NCBI GenBank assembly: GCA_009602735.1
Contig: WELA01013696.1
Location: 165,488 to 229,487, forward strand
DNA from: Mesotaenium endlicherianum
Lineage: Eukaryota > Streptophyta > Zygnematophyceae > Zygnematales > Mesotaeniaceae
Length of the DNA stretch: 64,000 nt
Direction of reading: 5' to 3'
Positions 10,340 to 22,546 of the stretch are shown here, piece by piece. The position numbers and the translations under genes are program-made. Numbering within the stretch: the first letter of the stretch is position 1; every line of letters starts with the position of its first letter. The notes beneath the pieces are model-generated. The model was not told where the DNA came from. It saw only the letters and a program-made list of their open reading frames with translations, and did no database searches.

Positions 10340-12030
10340 GTTGCGGATGTGCCAGCAAGTGCAACGAGCGTGCGTTTGCAAGTTGCGGTTGTAACTGCTG
10401 CGCAGCTGATTTGTGGCATTGTGTGGGCGCAGTGCCTTGTCGCCTGCTGTTCTGCGCGCAAGTCGTCGGACCCTGGCAGAAGCACAGGGCTCTGCGAGAC
10501 GCCTAGCGTTGCGCAAATCCACGTTGTCTGCGCAGATGCGCAGGCTTCGGCTGCGGCAGCTTTGCTGGCGCCAAGTGTCGCCGTGCAGGCGTTGCGCAGT
10601 GACAAATGTGGTAAGACGCACCTCCTGGGAGAATCTGCGGAGGGAAGCAAGTGTTGAGGCGCACCCGCTTCAGCGTGCGCACGTGCGCAGATTGCGCTGT
10701 TGCACGTCGCAGCGCGGACCCCTGCCAGTCCACCACGTGTCATTGCCAGAGCGTGTCATTGCCAGAGCGCGTGCTGACCCCAGCGCAAATGCCGGCCGGA
10801 CCTGGCAAAGTCCGGTGTGCCGCTGGCAACGGGCGCGCGCAGGCAGCGGCTGTCGGAACGCGTGTCGCCGTGTCGGGCTGCGCAAGGGCGCCACGTGTCG
10901 ATGCAGGTTCAGGGTTTTGGGCCCTGCTGCGCGCCAGGCTCTGCGCCCAACTGGAGCTTCAGCTGGCGCAAACTGCGCGCAGCAAGGTGCAGGACGTTGC
11001 GACTGTTGTATGTACGTGCGCAGGCTGTAGCTGCCAAACTGTGCGTAGCTTGGGCAACCGCCAGCGCGCCACATGGCAGCGTGTGAGCGCAGCTGCTATG
11101 CGTTGCTGCCAGAGCTGCTGCATTGACCCCGCTGCTGCCAAAAAGACGCGGCAAAGTCCGTGAAGTTGTGACCGACGTGCGTGCACAGACGGCTGCTGCT
11201 GATCAGCACATCGCTTATACGGCCTGTGCCAATGCGCCACATGGCAGCGCACAGGCGCGTCCGCTGCACGCGGATGCCAGAGGTGACGCGTTGGTCCTGC
11301 ATGGTGCCACCAGAAAGACGCAGTGATGCTCAAGAAATCCTGACTGTCGTGTGTGCAGGCGTCACACACGTGGACTTGCGTGCTGCAGTGAGAGCTTGCG
11401 CCAGAGTGCCAGGCGTGCGAAGGCTGCTCGGACCTGCTGATGTCAGAGAGGCTGCGCATGCTGCACGTTTTGGCAGGGCTTGCGCAGAGCTTTATGCAGA
11501 CCCATCTGCACCCGTCTGCAAGTTCCTGTGTGTCGTCGACCGCAGGCTGCAGGCCTCCCACCTGTCGGCGTGTCGGAGCGCGCCGGGGCACAGCTGACAG
11601 GTGTCAGCGCGGGACGCCCTGCACCCACGATTGTCGCTGTGCGGACTTCTGCAAACCTTGTGAAGGCGTGCATGCGAATGCCAGTGCATCGCTCGTTGGA
11701 GCAGCAACAGCCAGGGAGCTGCCACCTGGCGATTGCAGAGTTGCTGTGCAGACGCCAAGTGTTAGTGCCTAAGCCTCTGGCACTGCGGCTCCGACTGCGC
11801 AGTCGCTGTCTGGCGCTGCATCGTTGTGTTGTCGCATACGCCTGCTGCTCACTTGTCGCAGCTGCAACTGTTGACAGGTTGCATTCGTGCCAGGTATCGG
11901 CACTTGGCGTTTGCGCAGACGTTGCGCAGGTGCCAGCTGTCAGCGCGGTAACGTCGGTTACGAGTGCGTGTGCAAAGAGCGCCCAAAATGCGTTGTAGCT
12001 GTCGGCGGCAAACAGTGCGCAAAGCCAGGG
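10340..12030. repeat. TGCGCA-rich block
   Basis: About 1.7 kb of GC-rich DNA between AT-richer flanks. I count at least 14 copies of the palindromic hexamer TGCGCA, where less than one is expected by chance, together with recurring GTGCCAG, TGTCGC and GCGCCACATGGCAGCG words (the last twice, near 11068 and 11236). There is no clean tandem period. All six frames are long and open, but they are Cys/Ala/Arg-rich with no domain, so no gene is called. It could be a decayed satellite or the interior of an unknown mobile element. Confidence 0.6.
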
Positions 12031-12150
12031 TTGGAGGCGAAAGTGCTACATCTGCATGCCCAATTCTTTATCCTTTTATCAAAGAACGCTTTAGCAGAAA
12101 TCCCTACAAAGATACAAAAATTCACTTGTTTGAATACTTGGGAAAGTTAG

Positions 12151-12351
12151 TGTCGATGGATTGACCAACTTTACGACGAGCACAATGATGCAATCAAAAG
12201 ACTTATGTTATTCCACAATGCATCAGCAACTAGGTTGCAGGGTTCTGAGGATGAAAGTGAAGAACAAAGATGCATCAAAAAATATATGTTGTTGAAGCGC
12301 ATGAGGGCATTGCATTGCTTGATTGCACATTTGCATGTTAGGCCTTTGTAG
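12151..12351 (+). other. Short open frame, possible exon or transposon remnant
   Basis: A 66-codon frame between two stops reads CRWIDQLYDEHNDAIKRLML and continues with ordinary charged and hydrophobic composition (GSEDESEEQRCIKKYMLLKR), unlike the surrounding noise. It has no clear splice sites or domain. It may be a decayed transposon protein; a similar-looking fragment is at about 19320-19465 (ISAINERVEHDNKHIKVALT). Not recognised. Confidence 0.25.
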
Positions 12352-13559
12352 CACAATGTGGACAAAGCTTGTGGTCTGGATTCATAGTTGCACAGCCATA
12401 ATAATATCCATGCGAGTTGCTGACCTCCTTTCTAAATACAAGTATGTCACAAACAGCCTGTGTCATTGGTTGGTCAACTACTATGTATTATCCATCCACC
12501 TCTAGAAACTAGGTCAACTTGATTCGTCATTGTATTCTAGTGTTCTCATGCGTAAGAGTCCATAGACATACTATTTATACATGTACATTGACGGAGGTGG
12601 CAAAGGACAGTCTTGAAACTTGTTTAAAAGCATGCATAGACATCCGTTCCCAAGTAACTCATATATGATATACAAAGCAGATACTAAGGAGACCAAGCAT
12701 ACTAGTAACTTCAAAGAGTCAACATGAAGAGCTTTTGTTTCAATAACTCTCCAAAACATTCGAGTCAAGTCACATGTGGAAGCATTCACATAATCTCCTT
12801 GGCCAAACCACCTTCACATGTCACAACGTAAGGTGCACCGATTTGGAACAGTCTTATTTATTCAACAATTTGTGGTCAATCAACGACTGGGCTGTCTCCA
12901 GTATGCTTTCTTTGCTTGATCAGAAAGAAACCGCCAACTCTTTGCAAGCTTTGGAATTGTTGCACTCGACTATCACCCCAATGTGAGCCCGCAAGAAGCT
13001 CAATGATGCCTGCAATGACACCAAGAGGATGCATGGAGAAAAAGTGACCAAGCTGGAAAGCTCGTCATCTCCTGTGCTTGGCAAGTCCTTGAGAAATCCT
13101 GGACAACAGCAAGTAATTGTAGGTTGCACACCCTTGAAAAAAAAGCAGCGGGGTCTCATTCAACATAAGCTGGATTCTTAGACAACCTTTACCAGGTGGA
13201 AAGCAGCAGCAGCTATGACACACTTAGACACGAGGAGGCCTTTTTAAATGAGCTGCTCGGGACGATCAAACGCCAGTAATATTGACATAACCAGGCACCA
13301 CACGCTGACGTCGCTAAGGCAAGGATGATCAGCAACGCTTTATGTCCTTCAATGCTTTCAAGTCTTCATGCAGGAGCGTTGCACAAACCGAGAAAAAGCT
13401 AGAACAAGTGATGAGAGAAGGAAGGAAAGAAAGGGACCCTTGAAAAGCTTGGACACGGCCATTGAGCCAATAAATGGGGACGGTTAAAGCGCCAGCAGCC
13501 ATCATACCTGGGAATGGAAGAGGGCAATTAGGTAGCAGAGCCAGTGAGGAGCCTGCCAC
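12352..13559. other. Intergenic or 3' flank of the reductase gene
   Basis: Weak open frames on both strands (for example a 70-codon frame near 12774-12986). The last exon of the reductase gene to the right must lie here or be lost, but I could not identify it. Confidence 0.4.
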
Positions 13560-16500
13560 CTGGCCACCCTGTACTCCTTCCCGTAATTATTCCTTAACAG
13601 CTTTGCGATCTTCACACCTCACAACACGACGGTCACATGCACCAGAGCTAGTCGCATGTTTCGTCCCAGTTGCTAGTCCCTCATCACTGTGATCTCATTC
13701 CTCGGCCGCAACAGATCGCACTACACAATGGGCCAGCTGGCAGCAAGATATTGCAGGCTCTGTCTCCAGCTGAATCCAAAACCTTCAGCACAGGAGCACA
13801 ATTGATCTGGTATAATAATACTAGTGATATCACTTATAGCTTAGGTGGAACATCCGGAGTAAGATATGAGCAGTCAGCCGGAGAGACCTGGAAGAAGCTC
13901 CAGTTGTTGTGCACAAAAATGTAGCGCCCTGCTGCGCTTGCACTCTCCAGCGCATCCACGTGCGCTTTTGCCACATCGCGCACGTCCACGACGCCCACCG
14001 TGAGATCGGGAGCCATTGGTAGCGTGCCGTTCATGAGTTCCTGCAATATCTGCAAACTCATACACCAAAGGCAAAGGCATGTCACCCCTCCAGGCCCAAG
14101 ATAGACTCCTGCTAATTACCCTGGCATTGCTCTGTCCTGGCAGGCAAGGTCAGCCTTGTCCAAAGGCAAAAGGAAGCAGTGAGCAGAAACACGAACCGTG
14201 CAAGCCACAACAGTACTTCAATGAATAGTGTATACAAGCGTACCAGGATGGACTAGCATGCAACACATCAAGGAACAGACTCTGAATGAGCGTTACTCTC
14301 CGTATACATGCTTCATACAGGACAGAGCACCCTCAGCCCATCCTGTCAGTCATGAGAACTTCAGAGCGTACACCACTTGTCTCAATCCACTTCTAGTCAA
14401 CCAACGGGTTTATCAAAACACCATCAGGAGCATAGCACACCTGGGGGCTAGTATGCACGTGCTGCTTGCAGAGCACAGGTCCAAAGCAGACACCGGGCAG
14501 GGTAGTGACGAGCTCAAAGCGCCAGCTGGCATCCTGCATGCATACACTTTTTTGCGCACTTAATTCTGTGCCTAATTTCATTTGATAACAGAGAGCTCAC
14601 AGCATAATAGCAATCAGCACATCATGAAAAAGGGGCTCAATGCACGGCCTCTGTTGATTTGCAGGAGAAATTCACACTGAAAGAGGGTACAGAGGGAAGT
14701 GACAATGCCTCAGCTTCCGCTTCCATATGCCTTTCTTACGTGCATGCATAAATATCTGTGCATACGCACGCGCACGTGGAAGTTTGACTTAAACAAAAAA
14801 TTTCTGTGACCACCAAACAGCTCTACTCAGCACAAAAGTATGCAGCTTACATTTGCCCTCTGACCTGGATTTTGAAAAGTCATAGGGACAAATCTTTGAA
14901 GTGATACGAGGACGACGAAACTACAGTTCCCGGGAACAAGGAAGAGGAGGGGCTGCGTGATGCTGCCTCTTTGTCAGGGCTAGGCTGCTCACAATCTCTG
15001 GCGTCCAGCTGCAGTATGACATGCACTAATAATAGAAACAATACAAAGCGTACGACTCCGACACAAAACTCGAATTTCAGCACATATGATGTTTCCTCCA
15101 GCTGAGGCGCCGCAGCTCAGGCGGCTCTGCATGCAACCAACGACCTACTTCAAGTGGTATCAATTCTGGCCAAGGGGGGTGGATTTCCTACTCACTTTGG
15201 GCTGCGCACTCCCAAGCTGTCCTCTCCGCCAGCGTCTTTGCGAGAGGGTAGGGAGCCTGTCTGAGGTCCCGCTGCTCATTCCAATCCTCCTCTGTGTATA
15301 CGTGGTTGGGCTTGAATCGCTCGCCAAAGAGGGCAGTCACCGACGATGTCACCACCACCTTTCTGCAACGCAGCCATGGCAGGGTCAGCGTTCACGCCAA
15401 ATGTCCGACTAACAAATGCCTTGGTGCACGTCTCTGCAAGTTTTTGCAGGTCTACATGCTTTGTGTAACTGTTGGCCAAGCAACTAACGAGGTATTTGCC
15501 GAGACCGCAAAGCAGATGTTAGCTGCCTACTTTACCTGGTTAATAAGCTACACTCTAACGAGTTACATGCAATTTTGTTAGCATGTTCCGACAAATATCT
15601 AGCAACAACATTGGGATATTTGACACAAACGTGCACATTGCTGTTCACACAACGTTCATGGCTCACCTACAATTTCTTAGAATGATCCACCTCAGATCTC
15701 AATGAAAAACACACCACAACAAACAGGTAAGATTTTGTTGTTGGCTTCTTCTTGGTAGCCATAAAACGAGGCCTCTCACACGCACCATTGAACAAGCTGG
15801 GAATCCAAATGTAATAGGCAGGGTAGATTGGCCTTAGAACGACATCCGGGGGCCGGAGGGGGGGGGGCTCATACTTGGCAGTACAAGCTTTGAGGATGGA
15901 GTTGAACACATTCTGAGTTCCTTTCACAGCCGGGTCCACTATGTCCTGCTGTGGATTCTTGGACTGCAACAGAATTTCAAAGGAATGTCACATGCTCAGC
16001 CAAATAGTCTGAGTACATTTACAACCATTTCTTTTCCTGTGTGGCACAAGTCAATGAGCCATTGTCCTTGAAGCAGAGAACGTGCAAGTAACAAGGGGCG
16101 TCTTTCACGTGATCAGTGAACAAGCTCCGAGTCAAGCTTCAGGCTGCATCAGCATGTGCCCCCTTGAGTCATTAGCCTTCGCTTATCAGACTCCTGCTGC
16201 TAGCTGGCTTGCTACAAAGCACACCCCCTCACCTACCTTGAGTAAAGCAGGTGATGCCACATGGCAAACGAACTCGCAGTCCTTGACAGCTTCATCATAG
16301 CTCCCTTCCTTGTTCAGGTCTGCAGTGACCAACTCCAGTTTGCCAGGCATTCCATTGGCCTGCAAATTAAAGCTATAAGAGGATAAGTGCTTTGCAGCTG
16401 GTAAATGTCAGGCGAATGATAGGAGGACCAAAGAAGGCAGTATCTTCCACCAAGTGAATGTCAAGCCCAGACTATTCTGTGACACCGTAAGCACAAGACA

Positions 16501-17376
16501 GAGTAAGCCATGAAAGTCCACTCTGGCGAAGATAATTCACCACTAAGTGCTGTTTCAAGCTTGGAACACAAAGCAGGTGCATGATTCATAGAAGGTCCTC
16601 AAATGTGGACTGATAAGGAAAAGGAGCGTACCAATTTCTTAATGTGCTCCACTTTCTTTTCATTTGATGCATCTCAAACAGCGCCCTTGACATGATATCC
16701 TCTCTGAAGCAGAGCCTTCACAATGTAGCATGCAATGTAACCTGCAAGCTAGTCATCAACAGAAGGTAACGTTGTGCGGATCAAGTCCATTGCGATCTGA
16801 AACCCCCCCTTCAACAAGCGTGCTTTCTTCACAAAATGCAAACAGAAGCTATGATGCTTGCCCGCATTTGAGAAATAATGCATAGCTTGCAATTATATGT
16901 GCCAGATTTTCACAGAGCATCTGTAGGATGTATCTCTATTACAGTGCACATATGCAACTTCAGCAAGGTTCCACTTTCAATGATGCAGGCACAGCAACAA
17001 TTGACCAACAATGCAACGTCTGCTGCCCCCAACACCAGTCCTGGTGGACAATACGTCATTATGTCCTCTAGTTGGCAGTCACACAACATGTGCCATCCGT
17101 CAGCGACAATCAATCCTGAAGCTTAGAGGCTCTCTCAGTGATGCTATACAAGAAAGTAGCCTTCACGTACAGCATTGCCCACGTATAGTTCCCGTCCCTT
17201 TTCTGCCCACTACAGTCACATGTTTCCACATTACAAAATAAGAGCTCCTATAAGACATGCTCCTTCTGCGACCTCCTCAAGATGTAGTATAATACCTGAA
17301 GCACCGGTCACGCAGACTTCTTGCCATGTCCGGATAATATTGGAGCATTCTTTTGAGAACCTCCGTCTCCTGCCAT
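13560..17376 (-). CDS. NAD(P)-dependent reductase, cinnamoyl-CoA/dihydroflavonol reductase-like (damaged)
   Basis: Extended short-chain dehydrogenase (NAD-dependent epimerase family), cytosolic by default since no signal is seen. Exons on the minus strand: 17376-17296, 16741-16632, 16359-16237, 15963-15875, 15362-15196, 14533-14441, 14049-13888 and 13609-13560; the last exon was not found. Visible motifs: the glycine-rich NAD(P) site VCVTGASGYIA across exons 1-2, VVVTSS before the active site, the catalytic YPLAK (YxxxK) in exon 5, LPGVCFGP in exon 6 and DVRDVAKAHVDALE in exon 7. Intron phases agree through exons 2-5. Three oddities: exon 1 needs one extra base after HGKK to reach VCVTG, exon 2 has an in-frame TGA where the family usually has Arg (AV-stop-DASNEKKVEH), and the phases of exons 5 and 6 disagree. 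Either a recent pseudogene or assembly indels. The substrate cannot be told. Confidence 0.8.
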
Positions 17377-20300
17377 CGTACGTATACCAAAGTTGTCTCG
17401 GAAATTTTAAAGCTCAATCAACCCTTTAGAGCTTCTCACTGACACATTGAAGCTACGGATCCAGGAGGCTCAAACACATCTTATACTAAGTGGGACTCAC
17501 GCTAAATTAAGACGTGGAACTTTCAGTGAACATCCTTCACAACATCCGCCACCCATAATCAATGATCCATGCATCGTACACAATTTGTGCTCAAATGTAG
17601 ATGTAGATCCTCCACATAGCCGTTACTTTGACAGTAGACACCAGAACACACAACCGCGGGACTGCGGTGTCAAAGCTTGGACAGCCTGACAGCAGATGAA
17701 CACGGCAGTGACATTCACCTCGTCACATCTAATGCAGCGCTGCATTAAGCTCGAAGATGCACGACCGTCGACCACACCTTCCAACTAATTATTCATCAGC
17801 AAGACGAGCGCTTTGCGTCACATTCAGTCTCTCTTCGACTAAGAAGTTGATTACCACTCTCGCTTTGCATTAACGTGTCCCTAAGAGCGACGTTTGTGGT
17901 TCCGGAGTCTGGACATGCATACTATACACAAAGTACAACTCGGACTCAATTACCGACGCCACTTGGAGATATCGACTAAGCATGTCTTGTGTCCCTGTCT
18001 GTACCAGCGACAATGAAAAATCGCCAAAAGAGTCGCTAAAAGAAAATGTACCCTGTTTGAAGACAGAGATTGACTCATTGGACTTGAACTGACTATTTAG
18101 TTCATAAGACAAACTCGCGCAACATGCACAAGGAGATCTAACTTACCAATCACAACGAAATGAAGTTCTTCAGAGTAATTTCACCACTGTCTAATCATTG
18201 ACTACAATCATCTAAGGTACGAAGCATTAGAGCTACGTACCAAGCCTTTTCTACTTTACCAGGTAGTGAGTCTCAGATGCACACTAGAAGTTAACACTTG
18301 TTGATCCAAGATCACAAGCAAAAGTAGAACAATAAGTGAAAACCTCAATTGCAAATTTAAATGCACAAACATGAGTTTTTTCTCCCATCTGTTTTTATTT
18401 AACTTACGTGCCAAGATGAAGGCACGCTTCGTCATGATTATACACAAGGGGATCACTAGTATATAGAGCTTATTTTGTGAATATGATGCAACAAGATAAT
18501 AGCATTTGAAAGCTTCAACTCATCGTCCCTTTTTCGATGTGCTTTCTACAACTCGTGAGACCCTTATTTGGAGAATCATGAATGTGATGGAAATGGCACA
18601 TTAGGTGTAGTCGTGGAGTAAGACTAGAGTAAATTCTGCTCCTACTTTTTGCAATAGGCAAAGTTCAAAGGCTGAATAGGTAGCATAATAAAGTTAAGAG
18701 GTTGCAATGGCAACTTTTCTCCATCAATGCCGACGTCTCCAGGTTTTTAGTTGCAGAGAGCTACTGCTTGTAAACAAAACATCTACTTTTGTGTTGAAAG
18801 GGCCTTATGTCAAAGAAAATGAAGCCCAAACAGGCCCTTGATTGCTAAAGAGCAAGAACTACTTAGATCTCAGTGAGATTATAGCATTTGTGTAGCACAC
18901 ATGTAATTTTAGGGGAGATACTATGGTAATCCTTCCATTCTTTTCAGCGTTCTTAAAGATAACTCATCTCCAAATCAACTATTATACACCCTCGGATGCT
19001 TCACTTAAAACTAGAAATTGCGTGACTTGGACGCAAACAAAATACTTAATGGATATACTAAGAGACTATAAGGCACGACTTGCTCATATTACACAACTAC
19101 AAACACAAATATCGAACTTTTATAAGTTGCATCTTTTGCACAATTTATCTTAAAAAAGTCCTATCCAATTTCCAATACCGTCATATAACGACCACTGGAG
19201 GAGGCCATTCATGCAAGTCTTGCGTTATCCCCTTATTGACCAAACCCAAGTCTTGGTGCTATAAAAAGCACCTCTTATGGCGCTTTGTGATGTTACCCGG
19301 AAGTGAAAAGACTTGAGATGTTAGTGGAGTTGAAATCCTCAATTTCAGCTATTAATGAAAGAGTTGAACATGATAATAAGCACATTAAGGTCGCCTTGAC
19401 ACTCGAGCAACATGACAAGGCGGCAAGGGCAAAGACCATCAGCCATCTTTGCCACGACTTGCCATAGTGGATAGCACACAAAGTTTGTCGGCCAGCGTAT
19501 GCAGCAAGGTCAAGCCTTACAGCATGCCAATATTAGGAGATGTTGAACCATGTATTACCGCCCAAAGACAAACAGAACAGAAACAAACTAGCCGCCTTTG
19601 GTGAGCAACGTGGACCTCATGCTCCTTCACTCTTGCACAAAAAGCATGAGTAACTAACTTCATGAATTTCTACTAGCCAAGTGAGGAAGCACGTGCTTTC
19701 CACTGCTATTGAAACTCCAAGGTGCATGGGACCGCCAAGAGGGAGCTCATGTTCTTTTTCATAATGGATGCAATTGACCTACATAGCCTCATTGTGCACT
19801 TTCAGCTCCAGCCCCAAGCATCTTGCCAGAGTAGTCTCTCGACTTACACCCAAGCCTTCGATGCCTTCACTGGCAAGGTGCAGGCAGAACAACCTGAAGA
19901 GCTAGCGAGCTACAATAAAGAGTTCATCTTTAGCAAAATACTGTAAAAAGGATTTGAAGAATTATGGTGTCTTGCAGGTATAACATAATCTTGTGCATGA
20001 AGCATTTATTGCTACAAAAAAAGGTGAATCTATGCGTATGGCCTTTTGCTTTACCTGCAAATATAAATTTACAGGTTGTCCGCGTATAAAATTTGTACTC
20101 GGACATTTCATCTTTTCTGTCCCAAAAGTACCACTCGTCTATATATATTGCATGCTTGGCAGACTATAATATTGTTATATCACGATTTACTTTGTATGTT
20201 TCTTCACAAGGCAAGAATGCATCTCTTGCCCGCTACATGGCCGTATTGGCTCTTAATTTGGACAATCATGAAGAACTTTATGTTTATCCAATAATAAACA

Positions 20301-21465
20301 TATTCACCAACATTTCAAGCAATTTTGCTTTAAATGAGCTCACTCAAAACCAACTTCTGGGCCCTAGCCCCCATTTCAGAAATGCAAGAACACTTGTTGA
20401 TATCTGATTGCCAGCTTGCACACAAGTACACACAAACAATGGCAAGAAGCTATTTGTAGAGGGCCCTCCAAAATGATCTCATGGAAAGTTGCAAACACAA
20501 AACACAGTGTTAACCTACCCTCGTCCCTTTCCCCATGCCACCAAGTATCCTCAAAAAAACAGCTTTCACCATTCTACACGCAACCAATACAGACCTTAAA
20601 GCCTTACAGAGTTAGCAACTGCTACAACAAGTAGGCCTCCCTTAACCTCCATGGTCTTAACTGCTTCATAAGACTACACCACTTCCATCACTTTGATGAG
20701 CAAGCACCCATTGGTAGCAATGGAACAAGCCATCCACTTGCAGAAGCAGGCCCTTTCAATAAACCCTCGGGTAAGACCAGGAGCCTGGTTGCAACATAAG
20801 TACTTCAGAAGAGTCAAGATAGAGTGAAGCAGTATGCACAAAAATCAACGCATGCCTCTAAGGAAGCAACCGCTTTAAAAAAGAGGACAGCAGTACGAAC
20901 AGCAACAAATGCCTTGGCAAAGCAACCACACCGCCCAGAGACATTCAATGAGGCTTGTTGAAGCCTCCACGAACGGATGAGCCCGGTCAAAGAGGGCCTG
21001 TTATGACTTCAGTGGATTTGTTGACGGGCCTCCACTGACTGTGTGAGACCAACAACAAGCCGACAACAGAGGAGAATGTGCTCAAGAAGGTTAGATATGC
21101 ACATAGTATTGAATTGTGTCAAACGCCAGCCTATATCACAATGTACCTGTACCACCTACAACGTTCCCTACTACTTACTAGCTGACAACTACGAGTCATA
21201 GATGGCCGGCCGCACGCCATGGGATGCCTCGCATGCAAAGACAACGGCCAACTTCGCATGAAGCTCCCCGCTCCTCAAACAAGAGACAACTTTGAGGGCA
21301 GCATTGCATCGGTACTGGCCCGTCGCAGGCTAGCGGGAACGTCATCTTGACTTGGGCGGGTCCAAGCTGCCCAACAGTCTACCAGAAGCTACTTCGTGAC
21401 CTACCCCTCATCGCGCGAGACCTACCTGCAGTTGCATTCCCACATGTCTCACACCCTCTGCACCC
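17377..21465. other. AT-rich stretch with no recognised gene
   Basis: Upstream flank of the reductase gene followed by about 4 kb without a convincing gene. Isolated protein-like fragments occur on the plus strand at about 19320-19465 and 20800-20950 (KQYAQKSTHASKEATALKKR). They may be relics of one transposon but carry no diagnostic motif. Confidence 0.4.
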
Positions 21466-22500
21466 TCACCCCTTTCCCCCCTCACGGTCCTCCTGCTCCT
21501 GCTGCTGCTCCTCTTCTATGTCCACAGCAGGAAGAATGACAAATCTAGATACCGGCCTTCTGTCACGTTTGCCCTGCCCGCCCTCTCCTGGAAACACAAT
21601 CTCGCCTATCTTCAAGGGCATCTCTGCTTGCATGAAGTCAAAGAGAGGCGCACTCTCACCCCCATTACCCTCCTCTCTGTCCGCCCCTCCCTCTCCAGAC
21701 CCCGGGCCGGGGTGCAAGCCCAAGTTCGCACCGCTAGGATGCAAGCCCAGCCCCCTGCTGCCAGGTGGTGAGCCACTGCTAGAAGTGGCAACAGCTGGTA
21801 CGTCAGAAGGAGAAGCAGCGGCGGGCTCCGCACGGCCGATCTGGTCGTCAGTACCTCTGGGCGCGATCGCGTCCAATCGCAGAGGCGGCGTGTGAGGCGT
21901 CGCCAGCTGGTCGGCGGCAGCGGAACGGATCTGCGGGCGGTCAAACTTGATGCGGAACTGCAGCGTGGTGCGGCGCATGCACATTACGTTGAACGTTTGC
22001 GGGTCTACCCGCACCGGCACCTCCCGAGTGCGCGCCTGCGTCAAATAGGCCCCGCGCCAGCCCCAGGTGAGCACCCGCTTGCCCCGGCACAAGAGGCAGA
22101 GAGCTCAGCTATGTTTGAAACATTCAGGGTGCGTGGGGGTTCTGCTATTGCAGCTCATTGCTATCAGGGTTGCACATGCCGCCGACAAGGCTAAGGTTCG
22201 TGATTCTCTAGGGGTACAGGAATAAGAGCTCAGGCACACACATGTCTTTGTGTGTGCGTGTGTATGTGTGCGTGTGCGTGCGCGCGTGAGTGTGTGCATG
22301 TGTCGGGAGCAGGCAGGCTCTGCATCAGCCCTGCCCTCTATTGTCCTCAGAAAATGGACGCCTGACCTAGGACGACAATGATGGACGTCTGGCTGCAGGG
22401 GCATAGGAGCTGCTGAAACCACCTACCTGCCAGGTCACATAGTAACCGCGCTCCGACAAGATGTCTGCTAGCATCTCCGCAGCCTCTGTACACACATAGA

Positions 22501-22546
<46 letters not shown>

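Noticed and set aside
10226-11998. Several overlapping frames of 100-210 codons
   Set aside because: Cys/Ala/Arg-rich in all frames as a result of TGCGCA enrichment; none has a domain or outstanding codon use.
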